Made by a program: the position numbers and the translations under genes. From Algoriphagus boseongensis (GTDB lineage: Bacteria > Bacteroidota > Bacteroidia > Cytophagales > Cyclobacteriaceae): a stretch of 64,000 nt of DNA. Under the pieces are notes generated by a model that was not told the origin of the DNA, did no database searches, and saw only the letters and a list, made by a program, of their open reading frames with translations. The stretch spans positions 248,001 through 312,000 of the forward strand of contig NZ_SNYF01000006.1 of assembly GCF_004362805.1 (NCBI RefSeq). The letters run 5' to 3'. This document shows positions 49,282-58,626 of the stretch, piece after piece (position 1 is the first letter of the stretch; every line of letters begins with the position of its first letter).

Positions 49282-50349
49282 TTATTCCTCGTTTACACCT
49301 TTTTTCTTTTTGAAAAACACTTGTCGGATCCATCTAGGGAGGAAAATCGCCCCTAAGATCAGATAAGGATAATAAGAAAGCATTCTCCAGACAATGCTGG
49401 TAACAAAAGTATATTGACCTAGGAACTGGGAGAAAAACTGTCCATAGAAAAACTCCGCAGTACCGCTACTTCCTGGAGTCGGAGAAATCATCATCACAAT
49501 CCACATGATCACCTGCCTTGCAAAGACAATGACATGGTCCATTGCATCCAAAGGAACAAAGGCGGCGATCAAGGCATTGAGCATTAGGTATCGGGATGAC
49601 CAGATGAAAATGGTCGCTCCGATAATCGGCAGCCAATACTTGTAAGATTTTCCGGATAGCTGGCGGGAAGCTTCAATGATTTGATTCCCATATTCTTGGG
49701 CATCATGCTTCCATTTTCTCAAGAATTTGATGGAGAAAATCTTGATCAAAACCCATTTGAATACTCTTGGCTTATAAAAAAGAGCTACCGCCATGACGAA
49801 GCTATAAGAAGCATAAAGCGCATAGCTTATCCAAAAAATAGCTTCCAAACTATTTCCGAGTTGGGTTTCCAAAAGAGAACTGTCTGGAAAAATATTCCCC
49901 TGAGCAAAATAGAGTATGATGGGCGCTCCAATTACAAAGAAAAGGTTGTCCAAAATGGCTGTAACCATCACATAGGCGATGGCCTTCCCCATTTTGATCC
50001 CTTCTTTATTTAAAATGAACATGGCCACAGCTGTTCCCCCTACCACGGAAGGAGTTACCGCGGATGCAAATTCCCAAAGGATAATTACATAAATAGCCCG
50101 GGTCCAAGTGAGTTTGCGGTCGGTGATTTCCCGAATTCTGTAGACATAGCCTAAGTCCCTGGAAAAAATAACCAAAACGGCTAAAATCACATAGGGGATG
50201 GATGCATCGAAAACTCCCTTGAGAGTATTGGCATTGACTGTGGGGTCGAGATAAAACATCAAGAATACGATTCCCAGCCCTATCAGAACAGGAACCCAAA
50301 CCTTATTGGGATTAAGGGTCTCGAAAATCTTCTTGTTGTCCAACTTCAT
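49282..50349 (-). CDS. Lysylphosphatidylglycerol-synthase-type membrane domain protein (UPF0104)
   Basis: 355 residues with about eight membrane helices. PYVILAVLVIFSRDLGYVYR, LWEFASAVTPSVVGGTAVAM and MISPTPGSSGTAEFFYGQFF are marks of the flippase-like LPG_synthase_TM family (PF03706). It lacks the catalytic aminoacyl transferase domain, so it cannot make lysyl-PG alone; a lipid-transport role is only inferred. It is 2 bases from scpA upstream and directly adjoins murF-alr (stop 49282, next start 49281). Confidence 0.88.
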   Translation of the reverse strand: MKLDNKKIFETLNPNKVWVPVLIGLGIVFLMFYLDPTVNANTLKGVFDASIPYVILAVLVIFSRDLGYVYRIREITDRKLTWTRAIYVIILWEFASAVTPSVVGGTAVAMFILNKEGIKMGKAIAYVMVTAILDNLFFVIGAPIILYFAQGNIFPDSSLLETQLGNSLEAIFWISYALYASYSFVMAVALFYKPRVFKWVLIKIFSIKFLRKWKHDAQEYGNQIIEASRQLSGKSYKYWLPIIGATIFIWSSRYLMLNALIAAFVPLDAMDHVIVFARQVIMWIVMMISPTPGSSGTAEFFYGQFFSQFLGQYTFVTSIVWRMLSYYPYLILGAIFLPRWIRQVFFKKKKGVNEE

Positions 50350-50351
50350 AC

Positions 50352-51101
50352 TTAGGCTGCAGCGATAGGCTCAGTCTTTTCCACCCAAAAATTATTATAG
50401 CCTTCTCCGATTATGATGGTAACTTGAGAAAGCTGCAAGAGTTCCAATATGGCCAAGAAGGTATAGATGACAAAGATTTTGTCAGGCTTGTACTGGATGA
50501 AATCGGTAAAGGGAACTTGCTTTCTAAAGGTGATTTTTTCCAAAACAAAATCTTTTTGTTGCTCAATGGTATAGGGATACTGAATGACTGTGTGTTTGGT
50601 TTCATCAGTTCGGGCAGCCATTCTGGACATACATTTTTGAAATACTTTCAAAAGTTTGTAAAGATCCACATGCTGCATTTCGGCATCCACATCGTCTACT
50701 TTGCTAAGAGCCTTGAGTTCTTCTGCCAAGTTGCCCCTTTTTTCCTTGGATAGTCTCTCTCCTTCTAGATTTGCCAGATCCTCCACCACCGACTTATACT
50801 TTTTGTATTCCAATAGGTTTCTGACCAATTCCTCCCTAGGGTCAATCTCCTCCCCATGCTCATTGAGTTCAGGTCTTGGCAAAAGCATTCTGGATTTAAT
50901 CTTCATCAGCGTGGCTGCAAAGAGGATAAATTCACTTGCAACTTCGATTTCCATCTTTTCCAAATGATGGATATAATCCAGAAAGTCATTGGTAATCTTG
51001 GATATAGGAATGTCATAGATATCCAGCTCATCACGCTCGATAAAGAAAAGCATGAGGTCGAAAGGTCCTTCAAACAGGGGCAATTTGATCTCGAAACTCA
51101 C
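50352..51101 (-). CDS. scpA: Segregation and condensation protein A
   Basis: 249 residues. The N-terminal FEGPFDLMLFFIERDELDIYD matches the ScpA kleisin N-domain that binds the SMC neck. Then come KIKSRMLLPRPE and a C-terminal winged helix (VIYTFLAILELLQLSQVTI) that binds the SMC head. ScpA bridges SMC dimers with ScpB in chromosome segregation. scpB is not here. A TATCTTTG -7-like element lies on the minus strand at 51149-51142, about 41 bases upstream. First gene of the leftward scpA-UPF0104-murF/alr run. Confidence 0.93.
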   Translation of the reverse strand: MSFEIKLPLFEGPFDLMLFFIERDELDIYDIPISKITNDFLDYIHHLEKMEIEVASEFILFAATLMKIKSRMLLPRPELNEHGEEIDPREELVRNLLEYKKYKSVVEDLANLEGERLSKEKRGNLAEELKALSKVDDVDAEMQHVDLYKLLKVFQKCMSRMAARTDETKHTVIQYPYTIEQQKDFVLEKITFRKQVPFTDFIQYKPDKIFVIYTFLAILELLQLSQVTIIIGEGYNNFWVEKTEPIAAA

Positions 51102-51273
51102 CGGATATTAAATTATTGGGTTAATTTTGCCAGCTATTAGCCAAAGATATTCAATTAAGCTAAATTAATTGGAGCGATAGGAAATTAAGGAGAATTGCCA
51201 TTTGGGCATTGGACTTGTTTAAACAATCCATTCTTCTAAAAGTTATCCTACTTTGACGTCAAGACAACCAGCA

Positions 51274-53184
51274 ATGCAGATTCAACCAGGTCCACACTTA
51301 GCCCAAATAAATACTCCAGAGGATTTAAAGAAATTTCCTAAAGAAGAGTTGGTACTTATCTGTGATGAACTTAGACAGTTTATCGTCGATAATGTCTCCG
51401 TTTATGGGGGTCATTTTGGAGCGAGTTTGGGTGTAGTGGAATTGACTGTTGCCCTTCATTATGTCTTAAATACTCCTGAAGACCAGTTGGTTTGGGATGT
51501 GGGACATCAAGCTTATGGGCATAAAATTTTAACTGGAAGACGTGATCAGTTCCATACCAACCGAATTTATGGAGGGCTTTCAGGGTTTCCTAAGAGAAAG
51601 GAAAGTCCATACGATACCTTCGGAGTAGGTCATTCCAGCACGTCTATTTCTGCTGCTTTGGGAATGGCAGTGGCTTCCAAATACAAAAATTCTCCTATCC
51701 AACATGTAGCAGTAATCGGTGATGGCTCCATGACCGGTGGGATGGCCTTCGAGGCAATGAATCATGCTGGAGTTAGCGATACCAATTTGCTAATTATCCT
51801 GAATGACAATTGCATGTCCATTGACCCGAATGTTGGGGCATTGAAGGATTATTTGACAGATATTACTACCTCCCATACTTATAATAAAGTAAAGGATGAG
51901 GTTTGGAAAATGTTAGGTAAGCTCAGCAAGTTTGGAAGTTCTGCCCAGGAAGTGATTTCCAAAGTTGAGGGAGCGATCAAGTCTGCAGTTCTCAAGCAAA
52001 GCAATCTTTTTGAATCGCTAAATCTCAGATACTTCGGTCCTGTTGATGGCCATGATGTCAATCATTTAGTCGAAATCCTAAAAGACCTGAAGGATATTCC
52101 TGGACCAAAAATCCTTCATTGCGTTACGGTAAAAGGTAAAGGTTACGCTCCAGCAGAGAATGGAAATAAAACTACTTGGCATGCTCCGGGTACATTCGAT
52201 AAAGTAACTGGAGAGATCTTCAAGAAAGTACCTTCTGCCCCTCAGGCACCAAAATATCAGGATGTCTTCGGGCATACCATGGTTGAGTTGGCAGAAATGG
52301 ATTCCAGAATCATGGGAGTGACTCCAGCGATGCCTTCTGGATCTTCTTTGAATATCATGATGAAGGCCATGCCTGACCGTGCATTCGATGTGGGAATTGC
52401 CGAGCAGCATGCCGTTACTTTTTCAGCAGGTCTTGCTACTCAGGGATTGATTCCTTTCTGTAATATCTATTCTTCTTTCATGCAAAGGGCATACGATCAG
52501 GTAATCCATGACGTGTGTCTTCAGAATTTGCCGGTAGTGTTCTGCCTTGATCGGGCTGGATTTGCCGGAGCTGATGGCCCAACTCACCACGGAGCTTATG
52601 ATTTGGCGTATTTCAGATGTATTCCAAATCTGGTGGTAGCTGCCCCAATGAATGAGGAAGAATTGCGAAACCTTATGTACACAGCGGTGCAGTATCAAGG
52701 TCCTTTCTCAATTCGCTATCCTAGAGGAAATGGAGTGATGCCAGAGTGGAGAACTCCTTTCTGTGAAATCCCAGTAGGTCAGGGAAGAATTGTAAAAGAA
52801 GGTGAAGACGTTGCTGTATTGACGATTGGCCATATTGGAAATTATGTGGTGGATGCTTGTAAAACCTTGGCTAAAGAAGGTTTGAATTCAGCTCATTACG
52901 ACATGAGATTTGTGAAGCCTCTTGACGAAGAACTTTTGCATGAAATTTTTGGCAAGTTCAAGAAAGTAGTCACTGTGGAAGATGGCTGTTTGATGGGAGG
53001 ATTTGGTTCTGCCGTTTTGGAATGGATGATGGATCACGGCTATCAGGCCCAAGTCAAGCGTTTGGGTATTCCAGATGCTGTAATCGAGCACGGAGAGCAA
53101 ATCGAACTTCAGCGGGAATGTGGATTCGACCCTGAAGGAATTGCGGCAGCGGTTCGTGCCTTAGCTGAAGTCGTTCAAGCCTAA
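51274..53184 (+). CDS. dxs: 1-deoxy-D-xylulose-5-phosphate synthase
   Basis: 636 residues from the ATG at 51274 (a TTG seven codons upstream is in frame). Marks of DXS: YGGHFGASLGVVELTVALHY, WDVGHQAYGHKILTGR with thiamine-pyrophosphate-proximal His, GDGSMTGGMAFEAMNHAG (TPP/Mg2+ motif), FGPVDGHD, FDVGIAEQHAVTFSAGLA with the catalytic Glu, and a C-terminal transketolase domain (VTVEDGCLMGGFGSAV). It makes DXP from pyruvate and glyceraldehyde-3-phosphate, the first step of the MEP isoprenoid route, and may indirectly feed prenyl groups to EboC. The next gene starts 6 bases after its stop. Confidence 0.96.
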   Translation: MQIQPGPHLAQINTPEDLKKFPKEELVLICDELRQFIVDNVSVYGGHFGASLGVVELTVALHYVLNTPEDQLVWDVGHQAYGHKILTGRRDQFHTNRIYGGLSGFPKRKESPYDTFGVGHSSTSISAALGMAVASKYKNSPIQHVAVIGDGSMTGGMAFEAMNHAGVSDTNLLIILNDNCMSIDPNVGALKDYLTDITTSHTYNKVKDEVWKMLGKLSKFGSSAQEVISKVEGAIKSAVLKQSNLFESLNLRYFGPVDGHDVNHLVEILKDLKDIPGPKILHCVTVKGKGYAPAENGNKTTWHAPGTFDKVTGEIFKKVPSAPQAPKYQDVFGHTMVELAEMDSRIMGVTPAMPSGSSLNIMMKAMPDRAFDVGIAEQHAVTFSAGLATQGLIPFCNIYSSFMQRAYDQVIHDVCLQNLPVVFCLDRAGFAGADGPTHHGAYDLAYFRCIPNLVVAAPMNEEELRNLMYTAVQYQGPFSIRYPRGNGVMPEWRTPFCEIPVGQGRIVKEGEDVAVLTIGHIGNYVVDACKTLAKEGLNSAHYDMRFVKPLDEELLHEIFGKFKKVVTVEDGCLMGGFGSAVLEWMMDHGYQAQVKRLGIPDAVIEHGEQIELQRECGFDPEGIAAAVRALAEVVQA

Positions 53185-53190
53185 AACTTC

Positions 53191-53955
53191 ATGTCTCTTC
53201 TTAATTTCTTTGAAAAAGGAAAAGGTCAGCCTTTGGTTTTGATCCATGGATTCTGTGAAACAAGCAGAATGTGGGATGAATTCGCTGAAGAGCTTTCCCA
53301 AGACTTTCGTGTGATCTGTCCAGATCTGCCCGGTTGTGGAGATTCCCCGATCGAAAAACATCATATTTCTTTGGAGGAGGTTGCTGTGATTTTGGAGGAT
53401 TGGATGGAAGAAAATGCAATCCAAAATCCTATTGTAATCGGGCATTCTTTGGGAGGCTATGTGACTTTGGCGCTTTTGGAATTGATGGGATCGAAGCTCA
53501 AAGGGGTTGTTCTTTTCCATTCTACGGCATTTGCTGATGATGTTGATAAAAAAGAAATGCGTAACAGAACCATTACTTTTTTGAAGAAAAATGGAGTGGA
53601 AAAATTTGTCACTTCCTTTGTTCCCCCACTTTTTCCAGAGTCGAAAAGAGAAGAATTAAGCAAAGAAATCGACTCAGCAATCCAAGAAGCAAAGCGGTGT
53701 TCTTTGGAAGGATTAATCGCTTTCTCAGGAGCTATGAGAGATCGAAAAGAAAGACTTGATGTCTTAAAAACTTTTTCAGGTCCTAAGCTATTGATTGCTG
53801 GAACTGAAGATGGAGCTGTAAAAATTCAGTCCAGTCGCGCTCAAAAAGATGCTTTTACCAACTATGTTGAGCTGGAAGGCGTGGGACATATGGGTATGGT
53901 GGAAAGCAAAAAGGAAACTCTTGAAATAGTCAGGGATTTTGCAAAGTCTTGCTAA
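53191..53955 (+). CDS. Alpha/beta hydrolase
   Basis: 254 residues. Nucleophile elbow GHSLGGYVTLAL with Ser near 91, oxyanion HGF in LVLIHGFCETS (about 15-25), and a late His in LEGVGHMGMVES near 237. A catalytic Asp is likely in AGTEDGAVK (position 211 is Glu-Asp). Cytoplasmic, with no signal peptide; the ester substrate is unknown. It follows dxs by 6 bases and probably shares its transcript. Convergent with the fRMsr gene. Confidence 0.9.
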   Translation: MSLLNFFEKGKGQPLVLIHGFCETSRMWDEFAEELSQDFRVICPDLPGCGDSPIEKHHISLEEVAVILEDWMEENAIQNPIVIGHSLGGYVTLALLELMGSKLKGVVLFHSTAFADDVDKKEMRNRTITFLKKNGVEKFVTSFVPPLFPESKREELSKEIDSAIQEAKRCSLEGLIAFSGAMRDRKERLDVLKTFSGPKLLIAGTEDGAVKIQSSRAQKDAFTNYVELEGVGHMGMVESKKETLEIVRDFAKSC

Positions 53956-53961
53956 GCCTGA

Positions 53962-54444
53962 TTATAGAGTCTTTTCTAAAATACCCATAAGTTTCTCAAG
54001 AAACTTTTGATCTGTTTCATCAAAATCCGCCAATACATCACTGTCTACGTCTAATACCATCGCGACTTCCCCATTTTTAAAAACGGGAACCACAATTTCA
54101 GACTTTGAGGCAGAGCTACATGCAATGTGCCCAGGAAATGCATCCACGTCAGGCACCAACTGAGTCTGCTTTTCTTTCCAGGCTGTTCCACAAACTCCTT
54201 TTCCGAAATTTATCCGAGTACAGGCGATTGGACCCTGGAATGGTCCCAAGACTAATTGCTCTCCTTTGACTAAATAGAAACCCACCCAAAAAAAGCCAAA
54301 AGCTTCACGTAGAGCTGCAGCGATATTCGACAGGTTGGCGTAAAGGTCTGGCTCATCGGTAATTAAAGCCTCAATCTGAGGAAGTACGGCTTCGTATTTT
54401 TCTGCTTTGGTGGCAGCTTCAGGGATAAATAAATTTTCAGCCAT
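53962..54444 (-). CDS. GAF-domain free methionine-R-sulfoxide reductase
   Basis: 160 residues, a single GAF domain with the three cysteines of fRMsr: GPIACTRINFGKGVCGTAW (first two) and FPGHIACSSASKSEIVVPV (third), and ligand block LVPDVDAFPGH. It reduces free L-methionine-(R)-sulfoxide, using thioredoxin. It overlaps the upstream ribD gene by 8 bases, so it is the last gene of a four-gene leftward operon. Confidence 0.92.
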   Translation of the reverse strand: MAENLFIPEAATKAEKYEAVLPQIEALITDEPDLYANLSNIAAALREAFGFFWVGFYLVKGEQLVLGPFQGPIACTRINFGKGVCGTAWKEKQTQLVPDVDAFPGHIACSSASKSEIVVPVFKNGEVAMVLDVDSDVLADFDETDQKFLEKLMGILEKTL

Positions 54445-55465
54445 GATAATAAATGTCTAGTCGGTCTTGATCAAGAGAAATGGTTTCCACTGGATTTTGG
54501 TTCAACACAGGAGCTAAAATTCCTTTTTCAAAAGTGGTTTTGGAGGTGAAAACTCTGGCCTCATCCCAAAGTTCGGATTGAATAAAGTTTTTCAAAACCT
54601 GGCTTCCCCCTTCCACAATCAAGCTTTGTATTTTCCTGGATTGAAGTTCCTCCAAGATTTCTTTTACTGAAAATCCAGGATTCATTCTAATCCACTCTAG
54701 ATTTTCCTGGGATTCAGATTTGATGGTATTGAAACAAAGTGTTGGAATGGATTTATCGAATAGGTTGAGATTTTCAGGAAGCTCCAATCGAGAATCCAAA
54801 ACAATTCGAATCGGATTTTTTCCCACCCAATCTCTCACATTTAAAGTTGGGTTATCGTATTTGGCTGTGTTTTTTCCAACTAAGATGGAGTCTTCTTCAG
54901 CTCTCCATTTATGAACCAACTGTCGGCTTTTTGAACTGCTGATCCATTTGGAGGAGAAGTTTTCCCTTGCCACAAAGCCATCCAGGGTTTGTGCCCATTT
55001 CAGAATCACATAAGGCCTTTTCTTTTCGATCTGGGTAAAAAATCTTCTGTTTTGCCGTCGGGCTTCTTGCTCCAAAACTCCTGTCTCAACTTCAATTCCT
55101 GCATTTTTCAGGATTTCGACTCCTTTTCCTCCTACTAATGGATTCGAATCTGCAGCTGCAATGATTACCTTTTTAACTCCCTTTTCCACCAAAAGATTGG
55201 CGCAGGGAGGAGTCTTTCCCCAATGAGCGCAGGGTTCCAAGGTGACAAAAACTTCACTTTCTTTCAGCAGGTTTTGGTCGGCCACCGAATTTACCGCATT
55301 TACTTCTGCGTGTGGACCGCCGTAAACTTGATGATATCCTTCGCCTATGATTTTTCCCTCGTGAACTATCACACACCCGACCATTGGATTTGGGCTGACG
55401 GATCCCATTCCTAATTCGGCCAATTCCAAAGCCCTTCTCATGAAAAGTTCCTTCGAATCAGTCAT
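54437..55465 (-). CDS. ribD: Bifunctional riboflavin biosynthesis deaminase/reductase RibD
   Basis: 342 residues. The deaminase zinc site is GGPHAEVNAV (HAE) with PCAHWGKTPPCANLL (both cysteines). The reductase domain from about 150 starts PYVILKWAQTLDGFVAR and has IVLDSRLELP. RibD converts the first pyrimidine intermediate of riboflavin synthesis in two steps. Its start overlaps the stop of the upstream DUF4382 gene by 4 bases and its own 3' end overlaps fRMsr. The reductase end SLDQDRLDIYYHG is normal. Other rib genes are not in the window. Confidence 0.95.
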   Translation of the reverse strand: MTDSKELFMRRALELAELGMGSVSPNPMVGCVIVHEGKIIGEGYHQVYGGPHAEVNAVNSVADQNLLKESEVFVTLEPCAHWGKTPPCANLLVEKGVKKVIIAAADSNPLVGGKGVEILKNAGIEVETGVLEQEARRQNRRFFTQIEKKRPYVILKWAQTLDGFVARENFSSKWISSSKSRQLVHKWRAEEDSILVGKNTAKYDNPTLNVRDWVGKNPIRIVLDSRLELPENLNLFDKSIPTLCFNTIKSESQENLEWIRMNPGFSVKEILEELQSRKIQSLIVEGGSQVLKNFIQSELWDEARVFTSKTTFEKGILAPVLNQNPVETISLDQDRLDIYYHG

Positions 55466-56250
55466 TTCTTAGAAAGGGTGATTGGGCTTAATGAATTCAG
55501 TTTTCCTTCTTGGATTTCCACATTAAGTAGGGTATCGGTCCTATAAGATGAGTTTTTGGGATCAATGAAGATGGTATAGTTACCCGGCTCAGTCCGAAAT
55601 CGAAAAGTCCCTGATGTGTTGGTATGTGTACTTATGGAATCGGTTCCCTGGATAAGGTAGATAGCTGGAGAGAGAGAACTCGGGCTGATCGTCCCTTGTA
55701 CATCTCCTTTTCCTATCCCTGAATAAATGCTGATTGAAGGGTTAAAATCAAATTTTATGGGAGAGCTACTCGTTTGCCGGATTGATTTTTCCAAGTCAAA
55801 ATCTACAATCAAATCATAGGAAACACCCGATTGGAGGTCAATTTGGAGTTTTCCGAAATAATCGCTTTCTCCATTAGGCAAAGTGAGCGGATATCCTTTA
55901 TCTCCTTGATACAAAGTATTCGTAGGGCCTAATTTCAGAAAGGCTCCCGTAATATTTCCCAAGTTGATTTCAGTTCTTCCTACTGGTAAGACCACACCTC
56001 CAACCAACTGGGAGAGATCCACAAATTTGTCTGCGAGTTCATAGGGTAAAAAAACTTTTTCCACTTGACCCTCCCTTCCGTTGGGAACAAATTCCAATTC
56101 GACACCCTGAAGTTCGACGACTACGGAATCCCACTGAGCTGGAGCATCGATTAAAAATACATTGACCAAGGCTTTTGGACTTTCATCAGGTCCGGTACAG
56201 GCAATGGCAAATCCCAGGAAAATAAAAATGAGCAGTTTAAATTTCTTCAC
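55462..56250 (-). CDS. DUF4382 lipoprotein, copy 2
   Basis: 262 residues with a lipobox (FLGFAIAC, Cys about 18). The DUF4382 domain starts VNVFLIDAPAQWDSVVVELQ and includes VDLSQLVGGVVLPVGRTEI and YDLIVDFDLEKSI. A C-terminal carboxypeptidase-regulatory-like fold follows (about 190-262). Related to the next gene upstream (copy 1), sharing domain order. Its 3' end overlaps ribD by 4 bases. DUF4382 proteins are extracytoplasmic and of unknown role. Confidence 0.87.
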   Translation of the reverse strand: MKKFKLLIFIFLGFAIACTGPDESPKALVNVFLIDAPAQWDSVVVELQGVELEFVPNGREGQVEKVFLPYELADKFVDLSQLVGGVVLPVGRTEINLGNITGAFLKLGPTNTLYQGDKGYPLTLPNGESDYFGKLQIDLQSGVSYDLIVDFDLEKSIRQTSSSPIKFDFNPSISIYSGIGKGDVQGTISPSSLSPAIYLIQGTDSISTHTNTSGTFRFRTEPGNYTIFIDPKNSSYRTDTLLNVEIQEGKLNSLSPITLSKK

Positions 56251-56309
56251 ATCCCAAATTTAGTTCAAATCTTTAGATGGGCTTTCTAATCTCTAGGGAA
56301 TGAAAAGAA

Positions 56310-56332
56310 AAATGCCGGCTTAGCCGGCATTT
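56310..56332 (-). terminator. Terminator between the two DUF4382 genes
   Basis: AAATGCCGGC-TAA-GCCGGCATTT on the minus strand is a perfect 10-bp stem followed by TTCTTTTC, 7 bases after the copy 1 stop. It probably attenuates rather than fully splits the run, because copy 2 starts 60 bases further on. Confidence 0.85.
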
Positions 56333-56338
56333 GATTAA

Positions 56339-57148
56339 TTATTTAGCGATCAAATTAACGGGGGCGGGAGTGGTAATCTTGTCTTCTTCTACAATAATAT
56401 TATCTAATGTTGCCTCCGAATAGGATTCATTAGGAGAGAATTTAATGGAGTAGGTTCCTGGCTTTAGTCCCATGACAGAATAATTTCCATTGTCGTCTGC
56501 GAAAGTATTTACTTCCATTCCATTTCCGGTGATTGTAACCTGTACGGGCTTGGCTGCCAGAGGTAGAACCTGACCTTTTATGCCTTGACTCATTTCAACA
56601 TATGCACGAAGCACGGGCTTTAAAATGACATTGCCTGAGTTTCCCGCGGTAACGATCGACTTAGCAGCATCAAAATCAATGATCAAATCATAAGAATTTC
56701 CGCCTTCAATGGGTTCTTCAACCTTGATTTTCAAACCGCTCTGCTGAGCACTTGGAGTAGACAAATTGATTTTTTGGCCATCCTTCATTAGGTAATTGTT
56801 TTCTCCCAAAATCAGGCGGATTTTATCAATTTCCCCTTCAGGGAAATCTTCAGTTCCTAGAAGCAAAGAATTTCCACCGGTGAGGTCGAGAAGATTGACC
56901 ATTCTTGATCCTTCCAATACAATTTCCTCCCAGGTATCATCATTTTCTTCATCCATATCACTGTCTTCATAATCTACTTTTACTCTGACAGCAATCACTT
57001 CAATCCAAACTTCGTCATAGTCCGCGGGGGCATCAACTAAACGAAAATTTACTCTTGCCTCACCCGAATTAGGTTGGTCATTGTCCTGGCAGCTTGTACC
57101 GATCACTAAGATCAGCAACAAACTAAAATATGAAACTAGGGCTTTCAT
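56339..57148 (-). CDS. DUF4382 lipoprotein, copy 1
   Basis: 269 residues with a lipobox (ILVIGTSC, Cys about 20). The DUF4382 domain opens VNFRLVDAPADYDEVWIEVI and has MVNLLDLTGGNSLLLG, IRLILGENNYLM and YDLIIDFDAAKSIV. Then comes a C-terminal carboxypeptidase-regulatory-like domain (VTITGNGMEVNTFADDNGNY). An acidic loop YEDSDMDEENDDTWEE near 55-70 may bind calcium. Paralogue of the next gene. Divergent from the dGTPase gene. Confidence 0.88.
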   Translation of the reverse strand: MKALVSYFSLLLILVIGTSCQDNDQPNSGEARVNFRLVDAPADYDEVWIEVIAVRVKVDYEDSDMDEENDDTWEEIVLEGSRMVNLLDLTGGNSLLLGTEDFPEGEIDKIRLILGENNYLMKDGQKINLSTPSAQQSGLKIKVEEPIEGGNSYDLIIDFDAAKSIVTAGNSGNVILKPVLRAYVEMSQGIKGQVLPLAAKPVQVTITGNGMEVNTFADDNGNYSVMGLKPGTYSIKFSPNESYSEATLDNIIVEEDKITTPAPVNLIAK

Positions 57149-57254
57149 GTGGTTATAAAATTTTGGTTAGGACGCTTAGCTTCTCAAGCATTATGCCAAT
57201 CTCGTTATTATATTTTTCAAAGTAAATTTTATGAAGAGATTCCTATTTTTGGGC

Positions 57255-58601
57255 ATGATGAAATGGGAAAGACTTCTTGCCGAAGGGAGATTTGGAGATG
57301 GTCCAAAGCCAATTGCTTCAGAGCAAGGAAGAAGCGAATTTGAGATAGATTATGACCGGGTCATTTTTTCGGCCCCTTTTCGAAATTTACAAGACAAGAC
57401 ACAGGTATTTCCTTTGCCTGATCAGGCTTTTGTACATACTCGGCTTACACATAGCCTTGAAGTTTCCAGTGTTGGAAGATCTTTAGGAAAAGGAGCGGGG
57501 GAATTTTTAGTAAATAAATTCCCGGTTCTTCAAAAGCAAGGAATTACTTCCTCGGCAATCGGGTCGATAGTTGCTGCCGCAGCCTTGACCCATGATATTG
57601 GAAATCCACCCTTTGGTCATGCGGGAGAAGAGGCGATTTCTGATTTTTTTAGGCTACATCAGGATGGTAAACTCTGGGAAAGGCATGTGAGAGTGGATCA
57701 ATGGGCCGACCTGATCAATTTTGAAGGAAACGCCCAGGGGTTTCGAATGCTAGTTTCCAAACAGTTTGGGTTGAAATTGACCTATGCGACGCTTGCCGCA
57801 TTTACTAAATATCCCCGACCCAGCTTAATTGCCCAAAGGGATATCGCCCGAAAGAGTCAAAAGAAATATGGCTTTTTCATCAATCAATTGACAGACTTCG
57901 AGCACATGGCTGAGGTACTGGGAATTGAAAAAATCAGTGGTGATTGTTGGGTAAGGCATCCTTTAGCCTTTTTGGTGGAAGCTGCGGACGATATTTGCTA
58001 CAGTATCATTGATTTGGAGGATGGATGCACCATGGGATTGGTAAGCTTTGAGGAAACTCTTGAATTACTAAAACCAATTCTCGGGCAAAAATTTGATCCT
58101 GCGAAGCTTAAGGATAGAACAAACACTCAAAATCTGGGAGTTCTTCGCGCACTGACTATAGGGCAATTAATTCGAGAAACGGTGGAGGTTTTTGCGCAAT
58201 ACGAGGAAAATATGCGAAAAGGGAACTTTGATAAAGCCCTTACTGACATCATACCATCGGCAAAGGCTCTGGCTGAAATTTCTTCTATTTCTGTAAAGAA
58301 AATTTATCGATCTAAAGTGGTTTTGGAAAAAGAAGCAGCAGGATTTCAGGTCTTGGAAGGATTACTATCTGTGTTCTCTAAGGCACTTTACCATCATTAT
58401 TACCATCAGGAGTCTTTTTCCGGACAGGACAAAAGTATCTTGAGACTTCTGCCAGAGGACTTTCCTATGAAAGGTTGGGGAGCGGAGGTCAATCCTTATC
58501 CTTTACTTCGGGCTTTGGTAGATTACATTTCAGGTATGACAGATAAAAATGCCTTGAATCTTTATCGAAAAGTAAAAGGAATAGCTTTACCAGGGGTATA
58601 A
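57255..58601 (+). CDS. dgt: Deoxyguanosinetriphosphate triphosphohydrolase (dGTPase)
   Basis: 448 residues from the ATG at 57255 (MMKWERLL), which matches family N-termini. An ATG at 57231 would add eight hydrophobic residues. HD-domain signature ALTHDIGNPPFGHAGEEAI near 110-128, N-terminal DRVIFSAPFRNLQDKTQVFPLP and HTRLTHSLEVSSVGRSLG with the first His ligand, and ADDICYSIIDLEDG. It cleaves dGTP into deoxyguanosine and triphosphate. Followed by a strong shared terminator. Confidence 0.92.
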   Translation: MMKWERLLAEGRFGDGPKPIASEQGRSEFEIDYDRVIFSAPFRNLQDKTQVFPLPDQAFVHTRLTHSLEVSSVGRSLGKGAGEFLVNKFPVLQKQGITSSAIGSIVAAAALTHDIGNPPFGHAGEEAISDFFRLHQDGKLWERHVRVDQWADLINFEGNAQGFRMLVSKQFGLKLTYATLAAFTKYPRPSLIAQRDIARKSQKKYGFFINQLTDFEHMAEVLGIEKISGDCWVRHPLAFLVEAADDICYSIIDLEDGCTMGLVSFEETLELLKPILGQKFDPAKLKDRTNTQNLGVLRALTIGQLIRETVEVFAQYEENMRKGNFDKALTDIIPSAKALAEISSISVKKIYRSKVVLEKEAAGFQVLEGLLSVFSKALYHHYYHQESFSGQDKSILRLLPEDFPMKGWGAEVNPYPLLRALVDYISGMTDKNALNLYRKVKGIALPGV

Positions 58602-58626
58602 AAAAAGGGCATTTGCCCGTTTTTTA
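58601..58626. terminator. Bidirectional terminator between dgt and hflX
   Basis: A run of As (58601-58606), the stem GGGC-ATTT-GCCC (58607-58618), then gtttttta. A T-rich tract follows the stem on both strands. It fits the 22-base gap between the two convergent stops. Confidence 0.9.
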
